Positions 7,053 to 15,010 of a DNA stretch of 42,426 nt are shown piece by piece. The notes beneath the pieces were generated by a model. That model was not told where the DNA came from. It saw only the letters and a list, made by a program, of their open reading frames with translations, and did not search any database. The number at the start of each line of letters is the position of its first letter. The stretch's first letter is position 1. Source of the stretch: Saprospiraceae bacterium (GTDB lineage Bacteria; Bacteroidota; Bacteroidia; Chitinophagales; Saprospiraceae). Location of the stretch: assembly GCA_019634045.1 (NCBI GenBank), contig JAHQWA010000239.1, positions 1 to 42,426 on the forward strand. The letters are read 5' to 3'. Position numbers and translations under genes: made by a program.

Positions 7053-8231
7053 ATGCGCCTTGAATTTCCCTCTAATTTCTTTTGGGGTTCTTCCACCTCA
7101 GCTGCTCAAACAGAGACGGCAGGTCCTCACACCTGGAGGGGAATAGAAAGCCTGGATGGACACATTTTTGACCGGACAACCGATCACGAATTGCGCAGAG
7201 AGGAAGACATTTCCTACATCAAGCGATTTGGGAGTGTATACCGCTGCGGAGTGGATTGGTCAAAACTGCAAGCGGCGCCTTTTGAAGCCTTCGATGAAGC
7301 CTGGGTAGATGATTATCAAGCTTTTTTTGCTGAATTAGTAGATGAGGGAATGCAAGTCCTATTTGTATTTCATCATTTTGCCAACCCCTTATGGTTTGAA
7401 GAAGCCGGCGGATGGATGGAAGAAGACAACATTCCCGCCTTTGTCGATTTTGCTCGCCGTTGTGCAGAACACTTCGGAGCCTATGTCTTCAATTGGAATA
7501 CCTTCAACGAACCCAACGTTTATGCCTTTGCTGGTTATATGGCTGGTCGGTTTCCACCTTTTAAGAAAAGTCTCAAAAAAGCCAATCGAGTGCTTAAGCA
7601 CATGGGTATGGCTCATGATATTGTCTATGACATTTTAAAGGGCATGTACCCAGAAAAGTGGGTGGGCATCTCCATGAATACCCTCTGGGCTCAGGCCAAA
7701 CATCCATTAGGTTATTTGCCTGCTTGGTGGTTTGAGCGATGGTATCATAAGAAAACGGCTCGGGTCTTTGATAAGGTAGACTATTGGGGTTTATCCTATT
7801 ACGCTTATATTCCCTTCACCCCCTTCCCACTGACAGAGGTAGAAAAGCCAGGAAAATTGGCCAAATTAGAGATTCCACATGATGATATGTGGGGGTATAA
7901 ACCGGAAGGACTCTACCGCATGCTCAAGAAGGTACATCGCTGGCGAAAACGCCCGATTATCATCTTGGAAAGCGGGATTTGCACCGAAGACCCCAAACGC
8001 AGGATTCAAAGCATTAGGGATTACCTTTCCTTTATTCATAAAGCCATTGGAGAAGGCTTAGATATCCGCGGGTACATCCATTGGAGTACTTGGGATAATT
8101 TTGAGTGGAATCTTGGTCCTAGCTATAGATTTGGCTTAGTATACGTTGATTTAGCCACCAGAAATCGCTATTTGACGCCAGCAGGCGAGTTTTATGATAA
8201 ATTAACTACTGAGAATGCAGTAGAGGTTTAA
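7053..8231 (+). CDS. Glycoside hydrolase family 1 (beta-glycosidase-like)
   Basis: The 392-residue protein is a full but short GH1 barrel (typical members are 440-480). It begins with FPSNFFWGSSTSAAQTE. The glycone-binding HHFANPLWFEEAGGW is at 107-121 and the acid/base glutamate is in NWNTFNEPN (E153). The nucleophile region IIILESGICTED has E306, but reads LESG where most GH1 enzymes have TENG. WSTWDNFEWNLGPSYRFGLVYVD is the usual C-terminal substrate-binding block. No signal peptide is seen, so it is probably cytoplasmic. The HHF-N-P-L-W form recalls archaeal-type members. The sugar substrate cannot be told. It is followed 34 bases later by an outer-membrane protein gene, possibly in one transcript. 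Confidence 0.9.
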   Translation: MRLEFPSNFFWGSSTSAAQTETAGPHTWRGIESLDGHIFDRTTDHELRREEDISYIKRFGSVYRCGVDWSKLQAAPFEAFDEAWVDDYQAFFAELVDEGMQVLFVFHHFANPLWFEEAGGWMEEDNIPAFVDFARRCAEHFGAYVFNWNTFNEPNVYAFAGYMAGRFPPFKKSLKKANRVLKHMGMAHDIVYDILKGMYPEKWVGISMNTLWAQAKHPLGYLPAWWFERWYHKKTARVFDKVDYWGLSYYAYIPFTPFPLTEVEKPGKLAKLEIPHDDMWGYKPEGLYRMLKKVHRWRKRPIIILESGICTEDPKRRIQSIRDYLSFIHKAIGEGLDIRGYIHWSTWDNFEWNLGPSYRFGLVYVDLATRNRYLTPAGEFYDKLTTENAVEV

Positions 8232-8265
8232 TTCCCAAAAACACTATTTAATACCAACAACCACA

Positions 8266-9126
8266 ATGAAACACGCCCTCCTTTTATGTTCTTTTCTATT
8301 GTATTGCTATGCCCTTACTGGTCAGAACGGAATAGCAGCCAGTGTAGGAGCCAGAAGTGCAGGAATGGGATATACGGGTTTGACCTACAAGAACATACAT
8401 AGTGCCTTTACCAACCAGGCCGGATTAGCACACCTCAAGGAATTCGGAGCCTTCGCTTCGGGAGAACAGCGCTTTTTAGTCAGTGAACTACAAGCCTTAG
8501 GAGCTGCCTTTGCTTATCCTACCTCCTCTGGCACTTTTGCCTTAACCCTCAACAACTTTGGTTTTGAAGGCTATAGCGAACAGCGCTTTGGTCTGGGATA
8601 CGGTCGGAAATTATTCGATAAGTTAAGTATCGGCGGTCAGGTTTTGGTTTTCAATACGAGTATTCCTGAATACGGCAGCCGAATGGCCATCAGCTTTGAA
8701 CTCGGTATGTTAGCTACTCTATCTAGGGAAGTAGACATTGCCTTTCAGCTCTTTAATCCGGTTCGGATCGAGTGGGTGGATGGAGAAAACCTGCCATCTG
8801 TTTTAAAGGTGGGGATGGCTTATCACCCCAGCCCAATCCTAGATCTGATTTTGGAAGTGGAAAAAGACATCGATCAAGTGGCTAGAGGCAAATTCGGCCT
8901 CGAATACCAGGTCGCTAATCAGGTAGATATAAGACTCGGAGCTACTACTGGCCCCACTTTAATGACTTTGGGTGTGGGCTATCAAATTGCCGAGAAAATC
9001 GTGTTGAATATTTCTTCGTCCTACCACCAAGTATTAGGCTTTACGCCGGGTGCAGGTATTGTTTACGAATACCGAGAAAAGCAGAAAAAGAATGAGAATA
9101 CTCCTCGTGGCAGCAACTTCTTTTGA
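8266..9126 (+). CDS. PorV/FadL-like outer-membrane beta-barrel protein
   Basis: The 286-residue protein has a signal peptide (MKHALLLCSFLLYCYALTGQ). It then shows VGARSAGMGYTGLTYKNIHSAF followed by NQAGLA, the opening pattern of PorV/PorQ and other FadL-superfamily barrels of Bacteroidota (small residues, then an N-P/Q-A-G-L motif). Alternating hydrophobic strands continue to YEYREKQ. PorV proper is longer (~380-400) and shuttles T9SS cargo; this shorter protein could be a paralogue or a channel. The tail after YEYREKQ is polar (KKNENTPRGSNFF) and is encoded within the overlap with mqnB, which starts 35 bases before this stop codon, indicating tight co-transcription. Confidence 0.72.
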   Translation: MKHALLLCSFLLYCYALTGQNGIAASVGARSAGMGYTGLTYKNIHSAFTNQAGLAHLKEFGAFASGEQRFLVSELQALGAAFAYPTSSGTFALTLNNFGFEGYSEQRFGLGYGRKLFDKLSIGGQVLVFNTSIPEYGSRMAISFELGMLATLSREVDIAFQLFNPVRIEWVDGENLPSVLKVGMAYHPSPILDLILEVEKDIDQVARGKFGLEYQVANQVDIRLGATTGPTLMTLGVGYQIAEKIVLNISSSYHQVLGFTPGAGIVYEYREKQKKNENTPRGSNFF

Positions 9127-9769
9127 AGTAGCACCTACCTATGAGTGGCTTCAATTACAATGTCAGCAAATCGGCAACCACCAATTCAAGAAAGATTTTC
9201 TGGAGGTCCAGGTTTTGCTTACGGGTGTGGGGCTTCCTTTAACCACTTACGCTTTAACCAAGGCGATTCAATCCAACAAAGCCTTCGATTTGCTCATTAA
9301 TGCGGGAATCGCTGGTGCGCTCAATCGCGAACTGGAGATCGGACAAGTCATACAAGTGGAAAGTGATCAGTTTGCGGATTTAGGTGTAGAAGAGGCAGAT
9401 GGAAGTTTTACCAGCATGCATGCACTCGATCTACTGCCCACCAACCAATACCCTTTTAGTGGCGGAAAGCTACTCAATCCTCAGGCAGATTCGACTTTTC
9501 TTCCTACTGTTAGCGCCATCAGTGTCAATAAAGTACACGGATACTCGCCAAGCATCGAAAGGCTTAAAGCGCAGTATGACGCTGATATAGAAAGTATGGA
9601 GGGGGCCGCCTTCTTTTATGTAGGCTTGATGGAGCAAGTAAAATTTCTCCAAATCCGTTCTATTTCTAATTATGTGGAAGCTCGAAATCGTGAGAACTGG
9701 AACATTCCCCTTGCCTTAAAGAATCTGAATGAAGTGCTGATTGGCATGCTGCAAGCCCTTTCTCAATAG
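9092..9769 (+). CDS. mqnB: Futalosine hydrolase MqnB
   Basis: MqnB cleaves futalosine to hypoxanthine and dehypoxanthine futalosine in the alternative menaquinone route. The 225-residue protein has the nucleoside-phosphorylase fold: MRILLVAATSFEVAP at the start, then NAGIAGALNRELEIGQVIQV, and the purine/ribose-binding SMEGAAFFYVGLMEQVKFLQIRSISNYVE. The start at 9092 is chosen because MRILLVAA is the family N-terminus; an upstream in-frame start at 9050 would add 14 polar residues and lengthen the overlap. It overlaps the upstream outer-membrane gene by 35 bases and ends 3 bases from the convergent prmC stop. UbiE/MenG, the last enzyme of the route, is at 34.5 kb. Confidence 0.9.
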   Translation: MRILLVAATSFEVAPTYEWLQLQCQQIGNHQFKKDFLEVQVLLTGVGLPLTTYALTKAIQSNKAFDLLINAGIAGALNRELEIGQVIQVESDQFADLGVEEADGSFTSMHALDLLPTNQYPFSGGKLLNPQADSTFLPTVSAISVNKVHGYSPSIERLKAQYDADIESMEGAAFFYVGLMEQVKFLQIRSISNYVEARNRENWNIPLALKNLNEVLIGMLQALSQ

Positions 9770-9772
9770 GGT

Positions 9773-10621
9773 TCAAGTAGTGCTGACTTGTCCATAGAGT
9801 ATTCTGTCTTTCCCTTGCATATCGGGGATGAGTTTTACCGTATCGAATAATCCGTCTGGCACCAATTTTAGTAGTGCCTTGGCATTGAATTCATTTACTT
9901 CAAAAAACAAAGCCCCTCCTGGGTTAAGTTTCTGCATAGCCAGCTGCATGATCGTACGATAAAACAGGAATGGGTCTTCGTCTGGAACGAATAGGGCCAA
10001 GGCGGGTTCGTGATCAATTACGGTACTATGCATTAAGCTCCGTTCGCGCTGCGGGATATATGGCGGATTACTAACGATGAAATCGAAGGTAGGCAGCTTA
10101 GACCAACTGTCTTTGTCTAGGATATCCTGCCACTTCCAATCGATCTCTACCTCATTCAAGGAAGCATTGGCAGATGCGATCGTTAAAGCGGCCTCGCTCA
10201 CATCGATTCCACTCATGGCCCAATCTGGGCGATCCTTCTTTAGGCTGATGGGGATACAACCGCTTCCCGTGCCTATATCTAAACCCGATTTCCAAGAATA
10301 CTGCTTTCCGCTTGCAAGGATCTGATAAACTAGCTCTTCCGTTTCAGGACGAGGAATGAGCACAGCAGGGCTAACCTTAAACTTGAGTCCGTAAAAGTCG
10401 GCCATACCCAATACATATTGCAGCGGTTCTCCCGCTAGTAGTCTTTCCTCAATCGGAATCAGTTCTTGTAATTCTGACTGGGATAAAACACGACTGACTT
10501 GATCCTGCTTCCAGCTCAAGGTGTCTTCAAAAACGATTAGTGCCACATTAGCAGCTTCTCTAGTGTCCATTGCGGATTCTAGAGATGTAACCAATTGATG
10601 ATAGGCCTCCTTCGCGTTCAT
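9773..10621 (-). CDS. prmC: Peptide chain release factor N5-glutamine methyltransferase PrmC
   Basis: PrmC methylates the glutamine of the GGQ motif in release factors RF1 and RF2, using S-adenosylmethionine. The 282-residue protein has the helical N-terminal domain that ends in EPLQYVLGMADFYGLKFKVS and IPRPETEELV, the SAM-binding DIGTGSGCIPISL, and the catalytic NPPY at 185-188 (VSNPPYIPQRE). All are family-specific. The ATG at 10621 gives MNAKEAYHQL; an upstream TTG at 10627 is less likely. Its stop is three bases from that of convergent mqnB, with no room for a terminator between them. Confidence 0.95.
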   Translation of the reverse strand: MNAKEAYHQLVTSLESAMDTREAANVALIVFEDTLSWKQDQVSRVLSQSELQELIPIEERLLAGEPLQYVLGMADFYGLKFKVSPAVLIPRPETEELVYQILASGKQYSWKSGLDIGTGSGCIPISLKKDRPDWAMSGIDVSEAALTIASANASLNEVEIDWKWQDILDKDSWSKLPTFDFIVSNPPYIPQRERSLMHSTVIDHEPALALFVPDEDPFLFYRTIMQLAMQKLNPGGALFFEVNEFNAKALLKLVPDGLFDTVKLIPDMQGKDRILYGQVSTT

Positions 10622-10769
10622 GCCCAAAACTAAAAATATTTGTTTAAACCTATCGAAAAGAGCACAATTGCTCCGATTACCGTTCCTTCATCCAAAAGTA
10701 AGCTAGATTCATCGGTAAACTTCAACAGCCCGCCTCTGGGAATTTACCTTAGCCGCATATTAGAAATTC

Positions 10770-11657
10770 ATGATTCTCCAGACAAAACACCTAAGTAAGC
10801 AATTCGGCCCGCTGCGGGCTGTTGATCGACTTGACCTACGAATAGAGAAAGGGATGGTCTATGGGATGCTTGGTCCGAACGGTAGTGGAAAAACCACCAC
10901 ACTGGGCATGGTACTGGGTATTATTCATCCCACTTCCGGTTCTTTTGAATGGTTTGGAGGGCAGCGTGGAGCCAACCCAAGACGCTTTCTGGGGGCACTC
11001 CTGGAAACCCCAAATTTCTACCCCTATCTAAGCGCCGAAGACAATCTTAAAATCGTGGCTGAAATTAAAAGGATCGATAAGCCCGATATCGACGAGGCCC
11101 TGGCGCTGGTCAATCTATTGCATCGGAAACGCTCTAAGTTTAAGACCTACTCCTTAGGCATGAAGCAACGCTTAGCTATTGCATCTGCCATGATCGGAAA
11201 TCCAGAAGTGCTGATCTTCGATGAACCCACGAACGGACTTGATCCTCAAGGAATCGCTGAAGTGCGCGAAACCATTCTTCAGATTGCGCAAACGGGGAAA
11301 ACCATTATTATGGCCAGTCATATTCTGGATGAGGTGGAAAAAATCTGTTCGCATGTGGCAATCATTAAGAACGGGAAATTGCTCGCGACAGGTCCTGTGG
11401 GGGCTATCATCAATGATGATATATTGATCGAAATAGGAGCTGAAGATAAAGAACAGCTGCGTTCGTTCTTGCCTACTGTGATTGGCTTTTCCAAAATGGA
11501 GGAGACTGATTTTGGCTTTTTAGTTTATCTGCAAACAGAATTACCTACCGGTACACTCAATAAAGCAGCCTTTGAAAATGGCATTGTAATCAATCATCTA
11601 AGACGGCGACAGAAGAGTTTGGAAGCAGAATTTCTAGAGATCACCAATCAAAATTAA
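10770..11657 (+). CDS. ABC transporter ATP-binding protein (ABC-2 exporter type)
   Basis: The 295-residue ATPase has Walker A GPNGSGKT (35-42), a signature region written YSLGMKQRLAIASAM (SLGMK in place of LSGGQ, usual in the BcrA/CcmA-like ABC-2 subfamily), Walker B VLIFDEPTNGLDP (~147-159) and the switch histidine in MASHILDEVEK. About 75 C-terminal residues follow the ATPase core, as in drug/antibiotic exporter subunits. It pairs with the permease gene that starts 9 bases downstream. A TACCTTAG near-match to the -7 box at 10745-10752 may be its promoter. The exported substrate is unknown. Confidence 0.9.
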   Translation: MILQTKHLSKQFGPLRAVDRLDLRIEKGMVYGMLGPNGSGKTTTLGMVLGIIHPTSGSFEWFGGQRGANPRRFLGALLETPNFYPYLSAEDNLKIVAEIKRIDKPDIDEALALVNLLHRKRSKFKTYSLGMKQRLAIASAMIGNPEVLIFDEPTNGLDPQGIAEVRETILQIAQTGKTIIMASHILDEVEKICSHVAIIKNGKLLATGPVGAIINDDILIEIGAEDKEQLRSFLPTVIGFSKMEETDFGFLVYLQTELPTGTLNKAAFENGIVINHLRRRQKSLEAEFLEITNQN

Positions 11658-11666
11658 GTACGGGGC

Positions 11667-12473
11667 ATGTTCAGACTGATCTACACCGAATGGCTAAAAT
11701 GGAATAAGCAATTGATCTTTAGGATCGTTTGCGCGTTTTATATTATCCTGTTGCCCAGTGTCTTACTCCTTGGTAAAAAACTACCGGAACTGCCCCCTCC
11801 TATCGGCACGGCAGAAGTCATGTATATATTTCCTACAGTATGGAACTACCTGGGCTATATCGGAAATTGGCTTTGCTTTTTCTTTTTTGGCTTCTTTGCT
11901 GTGATTAGCATTACCATGGAATTCAACAACCGGACGCTGCGGCAGAACATCATTACGGGATGGAGTCGTCAGGATGTGTTTCTAGCTAAATATGGTAGCA
12001 TTGCAGCTTTAAGCCTGTTGGCTACGCTCTATTATGTAGTATGTGCCTTGATTATTGGGTATGCCCATACCGATGTGGTATATCTCAGCAAAGTTTTCCA
12101 AGAAGGTGATATCATCTTTCGGTATTGGTTGATGTCTTTCAGCTATATGACGTTCGGACTCCTGATCGGCTTCCTCATTCGGAGGACGGTCGTTGCTGTC
12201 TTTTTGTACCTGATTTATATTATGATTTTGGAGCCCGTGTTAAGATGGGGCGTTCATCGATATTTTTGGGAACACCCCAGTATGCACTTCTACCCGATGA
12301 ACGCTACGGAAGATCTCTTACCTGCCCCTTTGAGTCCAATAGCCGATGAGTTTGCCCAAAAGGCCGGATTCGATCTATTTATGACGCCTTCTGAGGCAAT
12401 TATTACCACCCTCCTGTACACAAGTGTATTTATTTTTGTTGTGTTTTCCCACTTAAAAAAAGCAGATCTGTAA
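11667..12473 (+). CDS. ABC-2 type transporter permease
   Basis: The 268-residue inner-membrane protein has about six hydrophobic segments: one near 20-37, a second after a soluble loop near 60-85, and further ones near 108-130, 150-168, 172-192 and at the C-terminus (TLLYTSVFIFVVFSHL). The sequence EFNNRTLRQNIITGWSRQDVFLAKY after the second segment is typical of ABC-2 permeases of the bacitracin/lantibiotic-immunity kind. It is coupled to the ATPase gene ending 9 bases upstream. Substrate is unknown; Bacteroidota carry many such pairs for drugs, peptides or envelope components. Confidence 0.85.
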   Translation: MFRLIYTEWLKWNKQLIFRIVCAFYIILLPSVLLLGKKLPELPPPIGTAEVMYIFPTVWNYLGYIGNWLCFFFFGFFAVISITMEFNNRTLRQNIITGWSRQDVFLAKYGSIAALSLLATLYYVVCALIIGYAHTDVVYLSKVFQEGDIIFRYWLMSFSYMTFGLLIGFLIRRTVVAVFLYLIYIMILEPVLRWGVHRYFWEHPSMHFYPMNATEDLLPAPLSPIADEFAQKAGFDLFMTPSEAIITTLLYTSVFIFVVFSHLKKADL

Positions 12474-12690
12474 AATTGTTCCAGCAAAATTTGCAAAACT
12501 TGGAATAATTTTTGATTTTGTCTACCGTAGTTATACGATTAACTACTGAAGGCGCATTAAAAAGATAATGAGCTTGGCGAAAATCAAAAATTGATAATTT
12601 TGTGGAGCCTTATTGCAGGAAATCTGCTGGTAGCGTGAACTTGTTTTCGCCATTTATTGTACTATTATGTAGAGCAATTAGCGAATTTTC
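12474..12690. other. Non-coding gap upstream of the small-RNA candidate
   Basis: No open frame of note exists here. The stretch contains a 7-bp hairpin GTAGTTA/TAACTAC (12527-12533 with 12540-12546, 6-base loop) without a T-run, and a weak TTCCA/TGGAA pairing just after the ABC permease stop. A TTG-N18-TAATTTTG promoter-like pair at 12574-12602 could be a second, upstream start of the small-RNA transcript. Confidence 0.45.
12574..12602 (+). promoter_or_regulatory. Candidate upstream promoter of the small-RNA region
   Basis: TTG at 12574-12576, an 18-base spacer and a perfect -7 box TAATTTTG at 12595-12602 point rightward. A transcript from near 12609 to the terminator at 12906 would be about 300 nt. 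The spacer is one base shorter than the usual 19-21. Confidence 0.4.
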
Positions 12691-12721
12691 TTTGAAATAT
12701 TGAATCTTCTTTCTATTATTG
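12691..12721 (+). promoter_or_regulatory. Candidate proximal promoter of the small RNA
   Basis: TTTG at 12691-12694, a 19-base spacer and TATTATTG at 12714-12721 (seven of eight matches to TAnnTTTG) have exact Bacteroidota spacing. Transcription would start about 12726-12729, at or just inside the 5' arm of the first predicted hairpin, giving an RNA of about 180 nt. Confidence 0.45.
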
Positions 12722-12725
12722 CGCA

Positions 12726-12906
12726 GGCAAATGTTAAAATTAAGGTTTCCTTAACAGATTTTGAGGCTTGCCTGAGGGACACAAAAAGCTTGTTGTCCCC
12801 ACACAAATAAAGATTATTCGAGGATATTTATATCCTTCATAATAACAGTCGGGTGATTTCTTACAAGAGCGAAGCATATTCATTTATGTCTTTGCTCTTT
12901 TTTTTT
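12726..12906 (+). ncRNA. Candidate structured small RNA, unassigned family
   Basis: This ~180-base intergenic stretch folds by eye into four consecutive stems. (1) CAGGCAA 12724-12730 pairs with 12768-12774 and encloses a TTAAGG/CCTTAA hairpin (12740-12745 with 12749-12754). (2) GGGACA 12776-12781 pairs with 12794-12799, extended by CAA/TTG. (3) AGGATA 12821-12826 pairs with 12831-12836 across a TTTA loop, extended by TTATT/AATAA. (4) The terminator hairpin is at 12865-12899. It has promoter-like boxes just upstream and lies between two same-strand genes, of which the downstream one has its own promoter. It lacks the conserved cores of RNase P RNA, tmRNA and SRP RNA that I would recognise; a 6S-like RNA of Bacteroidota remains possible. 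The 5' end is inferred. Confidence 0.5.
12865..12906 (+). terminator. Strong intrinsic terminator of the small-RNA candidate
   Basis: AAGAGCGAAG (12865-12874) pairs with 12890-12899 over 10 bp including one G-U. The stem is extended inward by CATA/TATG (12875-12878 with 12885-12888) around a six-base loop, and is followed by a T-run through 12906. The preceding coding gene ends 390 bases upstream, so this hairpin ends some other transcript. Confidence 0.75.
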
Positions 12907-12970
12907 GCCTTAATTGAAAGAAGTCAGATCAAACTTACTTGGCCACAACCAAAAATTCACCAATAATCAA

Positions 12971-13003
12971 TTTGTTTTTTATCTTGCTTGCCAAATAATT
13001 TTG
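12971..13003 (+). promoter_or_regulatory. Bacteroidota-type promoter of the sodium:solute symporter
   Basis: TTTG at 12971-12974, a 21-base spacer and a perfect TAATTTTG at 12996-13003 precede the symporter start by about 90 bases. The -7 box sits within CCAAA-TAAT-TTTGG, an inverted repeat that could be an operator. Confidence 0.65.
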
Positions 13004-13095
13004 GGGTAATCTTCCTCGTCAGCCCATCAGGGCCTCCCCAAATATTCTAATGAAAAGTGTGAAACCTAAATCAATCATTTCTAAATCCTTCACTC

Positions 13096-14774
13096 ATGGT
13101 TAATTTTACCTTGGGCACTGTCGATATCGTGATCATGATATTGTATACGGTGGCCATGATCGTTTACGGACTTTACAAAGGCAAGCGTGAAAGTTCGGAA
13201 GACTATTTTTTGGCAGGCCGAAACATGATGTGGCCGGTTGTCGGTATCTCCTTATTTGCCGCCAACATTTCCAGTACCACTCTTGTTGGCTTGGCTGGCG
13301 ACGCCTACAGCACGGGGATTTCCGTGTTCAACTATGAATGGTTCGCCGTGGTCATTCTCATCTTCTTCTCCATATTCTTCTTGCCTTTCTATCTTAGCTC
13401 TAAGGTCTACACCATGCCGGAGTTTTTGGAAAGGCGTTTTGACGTACGCAGTCGATATTACTTTTCTTTTACGACCATTATCGGAAATGTATTGATTGAA
13501 ACCGCTGCTCCTTTGTACATCGGCGCAGTGATCTTTGAACAAGTATTCCCTGGAGTATCCTCTTGGGTAATTATATTATTGTTAGCCGTGGCTGCTGCTG
13601 CTTATACCATCCCAGGTGGTCTATCTTCGGTAGTACATACCGAGGTAATACAAGCTATTCTATTGATCATTGGCTCTATCATCTTGACCTTCTACACGCT
13701 TGATGCTGTAGGTGGGTGGGACAATGTCATTGCTGCGATGACCAAAAAACATGAGGCAGGAATTCTTCCGAATTCCCCTGATGATATGCTGACCCTCATC
13801 CGTCCTATGAATGACACTGCCGTTCCGTGGACAGGCTTGATCACGGGTGTACCCATTTTGGGTTTTTACTTCTGGGCAAATAATCAGTTTATGGTGCAAA
13901 GAACCCTTAGTGCCAAAACCTAAACCACGGTCGTTGGGGTAGCTTATTTGCTGGTTTTCTTAAGCTTCCAGTACTTTTCATCATGGTATTGCCTGGGGCC
14001 ATGGCTTTGGCGATGCCAGAGGAGATTTTCCCACATTTAGACAACCCTGATTTGGTATATCCCGCCTTGGTGTTCAATTTGTTACCGACAGTATTAAAAG
14101 GGCTGGTGCTAGCTGGCTTGCTGGCTGCGATGTCTTCCAGTATCAGTGCGACCCTTAACTCCGCCTCTACCTTGATCACCATGGACTTTATCTCTAAGTT
14201 CAAACCGGATATGACCAGCAAACAGTTGGTCAGAGCAGGGCAGTTGGCGACTATAGTGCTCGTGGTTCTAGCAGCCTTATGGGCCCCTCGCATTAAGGAG
14301 TTCGATTCGCTATTTAAATACCTACAACAAGTGCTAGCCTATATCGCTCCGCCGGTGGTAGCGGCCTTCTTCCTCGGCTTATTTTGGAAGAGAGCTAATG
14401 GGAACGGGGCGTTTTATGGATTTGTCATCTCCGCCCTCTTGGCCATTTTATACATCACGAATAGCGATGCCATATCGCAATCCTTCCTAGGAATCATTCC
14501 CGGTTGGGTGCTGGTAGACGATCAGGGCGTACATTCCATTCACTTCCTCCACCAAGCGTTTATCTTATTTATCATCGCGCTAATGGTCATCGTAGGGATC
14601 AGTTTGGCGACGGCACCTCCTGAGCAGGAGAAAATTCAGAATTTTGTCTATACCCGCAAAGTATTTGATGAAGATACGGCTTCCCTAAAAGGGCTAGTTT
14701 GGTATAAAAACTATCGAATTATAGGTATGATATTGCTCATTATTACTGCAATACTCGTATTTGCATGGATCTAA
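13096..14774 (+). pseudogene. Sodium:solute symporter (SSS/SLC5 family), broken by a one-base frameshift
   Basis: The two halves form one transporter of 559 residues once a single base is restored. The first frame (13096-13923) has SSS features: EDYFLAGRNMMWPVVGISLFA, SLFAANISSTTLVGLAGDAY, YTIPGGLSSVVHTEVIQA and FYFWANNQFMVQRTLSAK. It stops with TAA at 13921. Reading in the next frame from the A-run at 13915-13918 gives N-L-N-H-G-R-W-G-S-L-F-A-G-F-L-K-L-P-V-L, the normal family continuation, and stays open to 14774. Four As instead of five explains the break. The rest is undamaged, so this is either a very recent inactivation or a consensus error. It would take up a sugar, inositol or other solute with sodium across the inner membrane. 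A promoter is at 12971-13003 and a terminator follows. Confidence 0.88.
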
Positions 14775-14786
14775 TCCAGCTCAATG

Positions 14787-14830
14787 GCTGTAAGTCAAGT
14801 TTAGCGCCGTAGCTACTCTCGACTTACAGC
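14787..14830 (+). terminator. Hairpin terminator after the symporter gene
   Basis: GCTGTAAGTC (14787-14796) is perfectly complementary to 14821-14830. A nested TAGC/GCTA pair lies in the 24-base loop, and the T-rich TTCTTTCTATTCTCTT follows. It lies 13 bases after the symporter stop. Confidence 0.6.
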
Positions 14831-14945
14831 TTCTTTCTATTCTCTTGCAAATTTTCCACGGCGAATTGAGTCGCTCCATATCTGGCCTTATAAGGTTATA
14901 TATTCTTACTAAAAAGCCATATATTCCGGCCAAATGCAAGACATA

Positions 14946-14985
14946 AGTTGTCCATTTCTTCGTTCTAAGGAAAGAGTCGACAACT
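14946..14985 (+). promoter_or_regulatory. Hairpin in the leader of the LolD-like gene
   Basis: AGTTGTC (14946-14952) pairs with GACAACT (14979-14985), and TTTCTT/AAGGAA-type pairing can extend it inside the 26-base loop. It ends 25 bases before the ATG at 15011. It may be an mRNA structure or an operator; no T-run follows. Confidence 0.3.
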
Positions 14986-15010
14986 CATTGGTCCAAGAAT
15001 TATCAAATAC

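Noticed and set aside
10625-10632. A minus-strand -7 box (TAGTTTTG) for prmC
   Set aside because: The implied transcription start would fall on or after the prmC ATG at 10621, so it is probably a chance match.
12479-12505. A terminator right after the ABC permease (TTCCA/TGGAA)
   Set aside because: Only 5 bp with a loose interior; the inner GCAAA/TTTGC would need a one-base loop. Too weak to call, although a T-rich stretch follows.
13912-13923. Programmed -1 frameshifting in the symporter
   Set aside because: GCC AAA ACC does not fit X XXY YYZ, and no stimulatory stem or internal Shine-Dalgarno-like site is evident after it; a missing base explains the break more simply.
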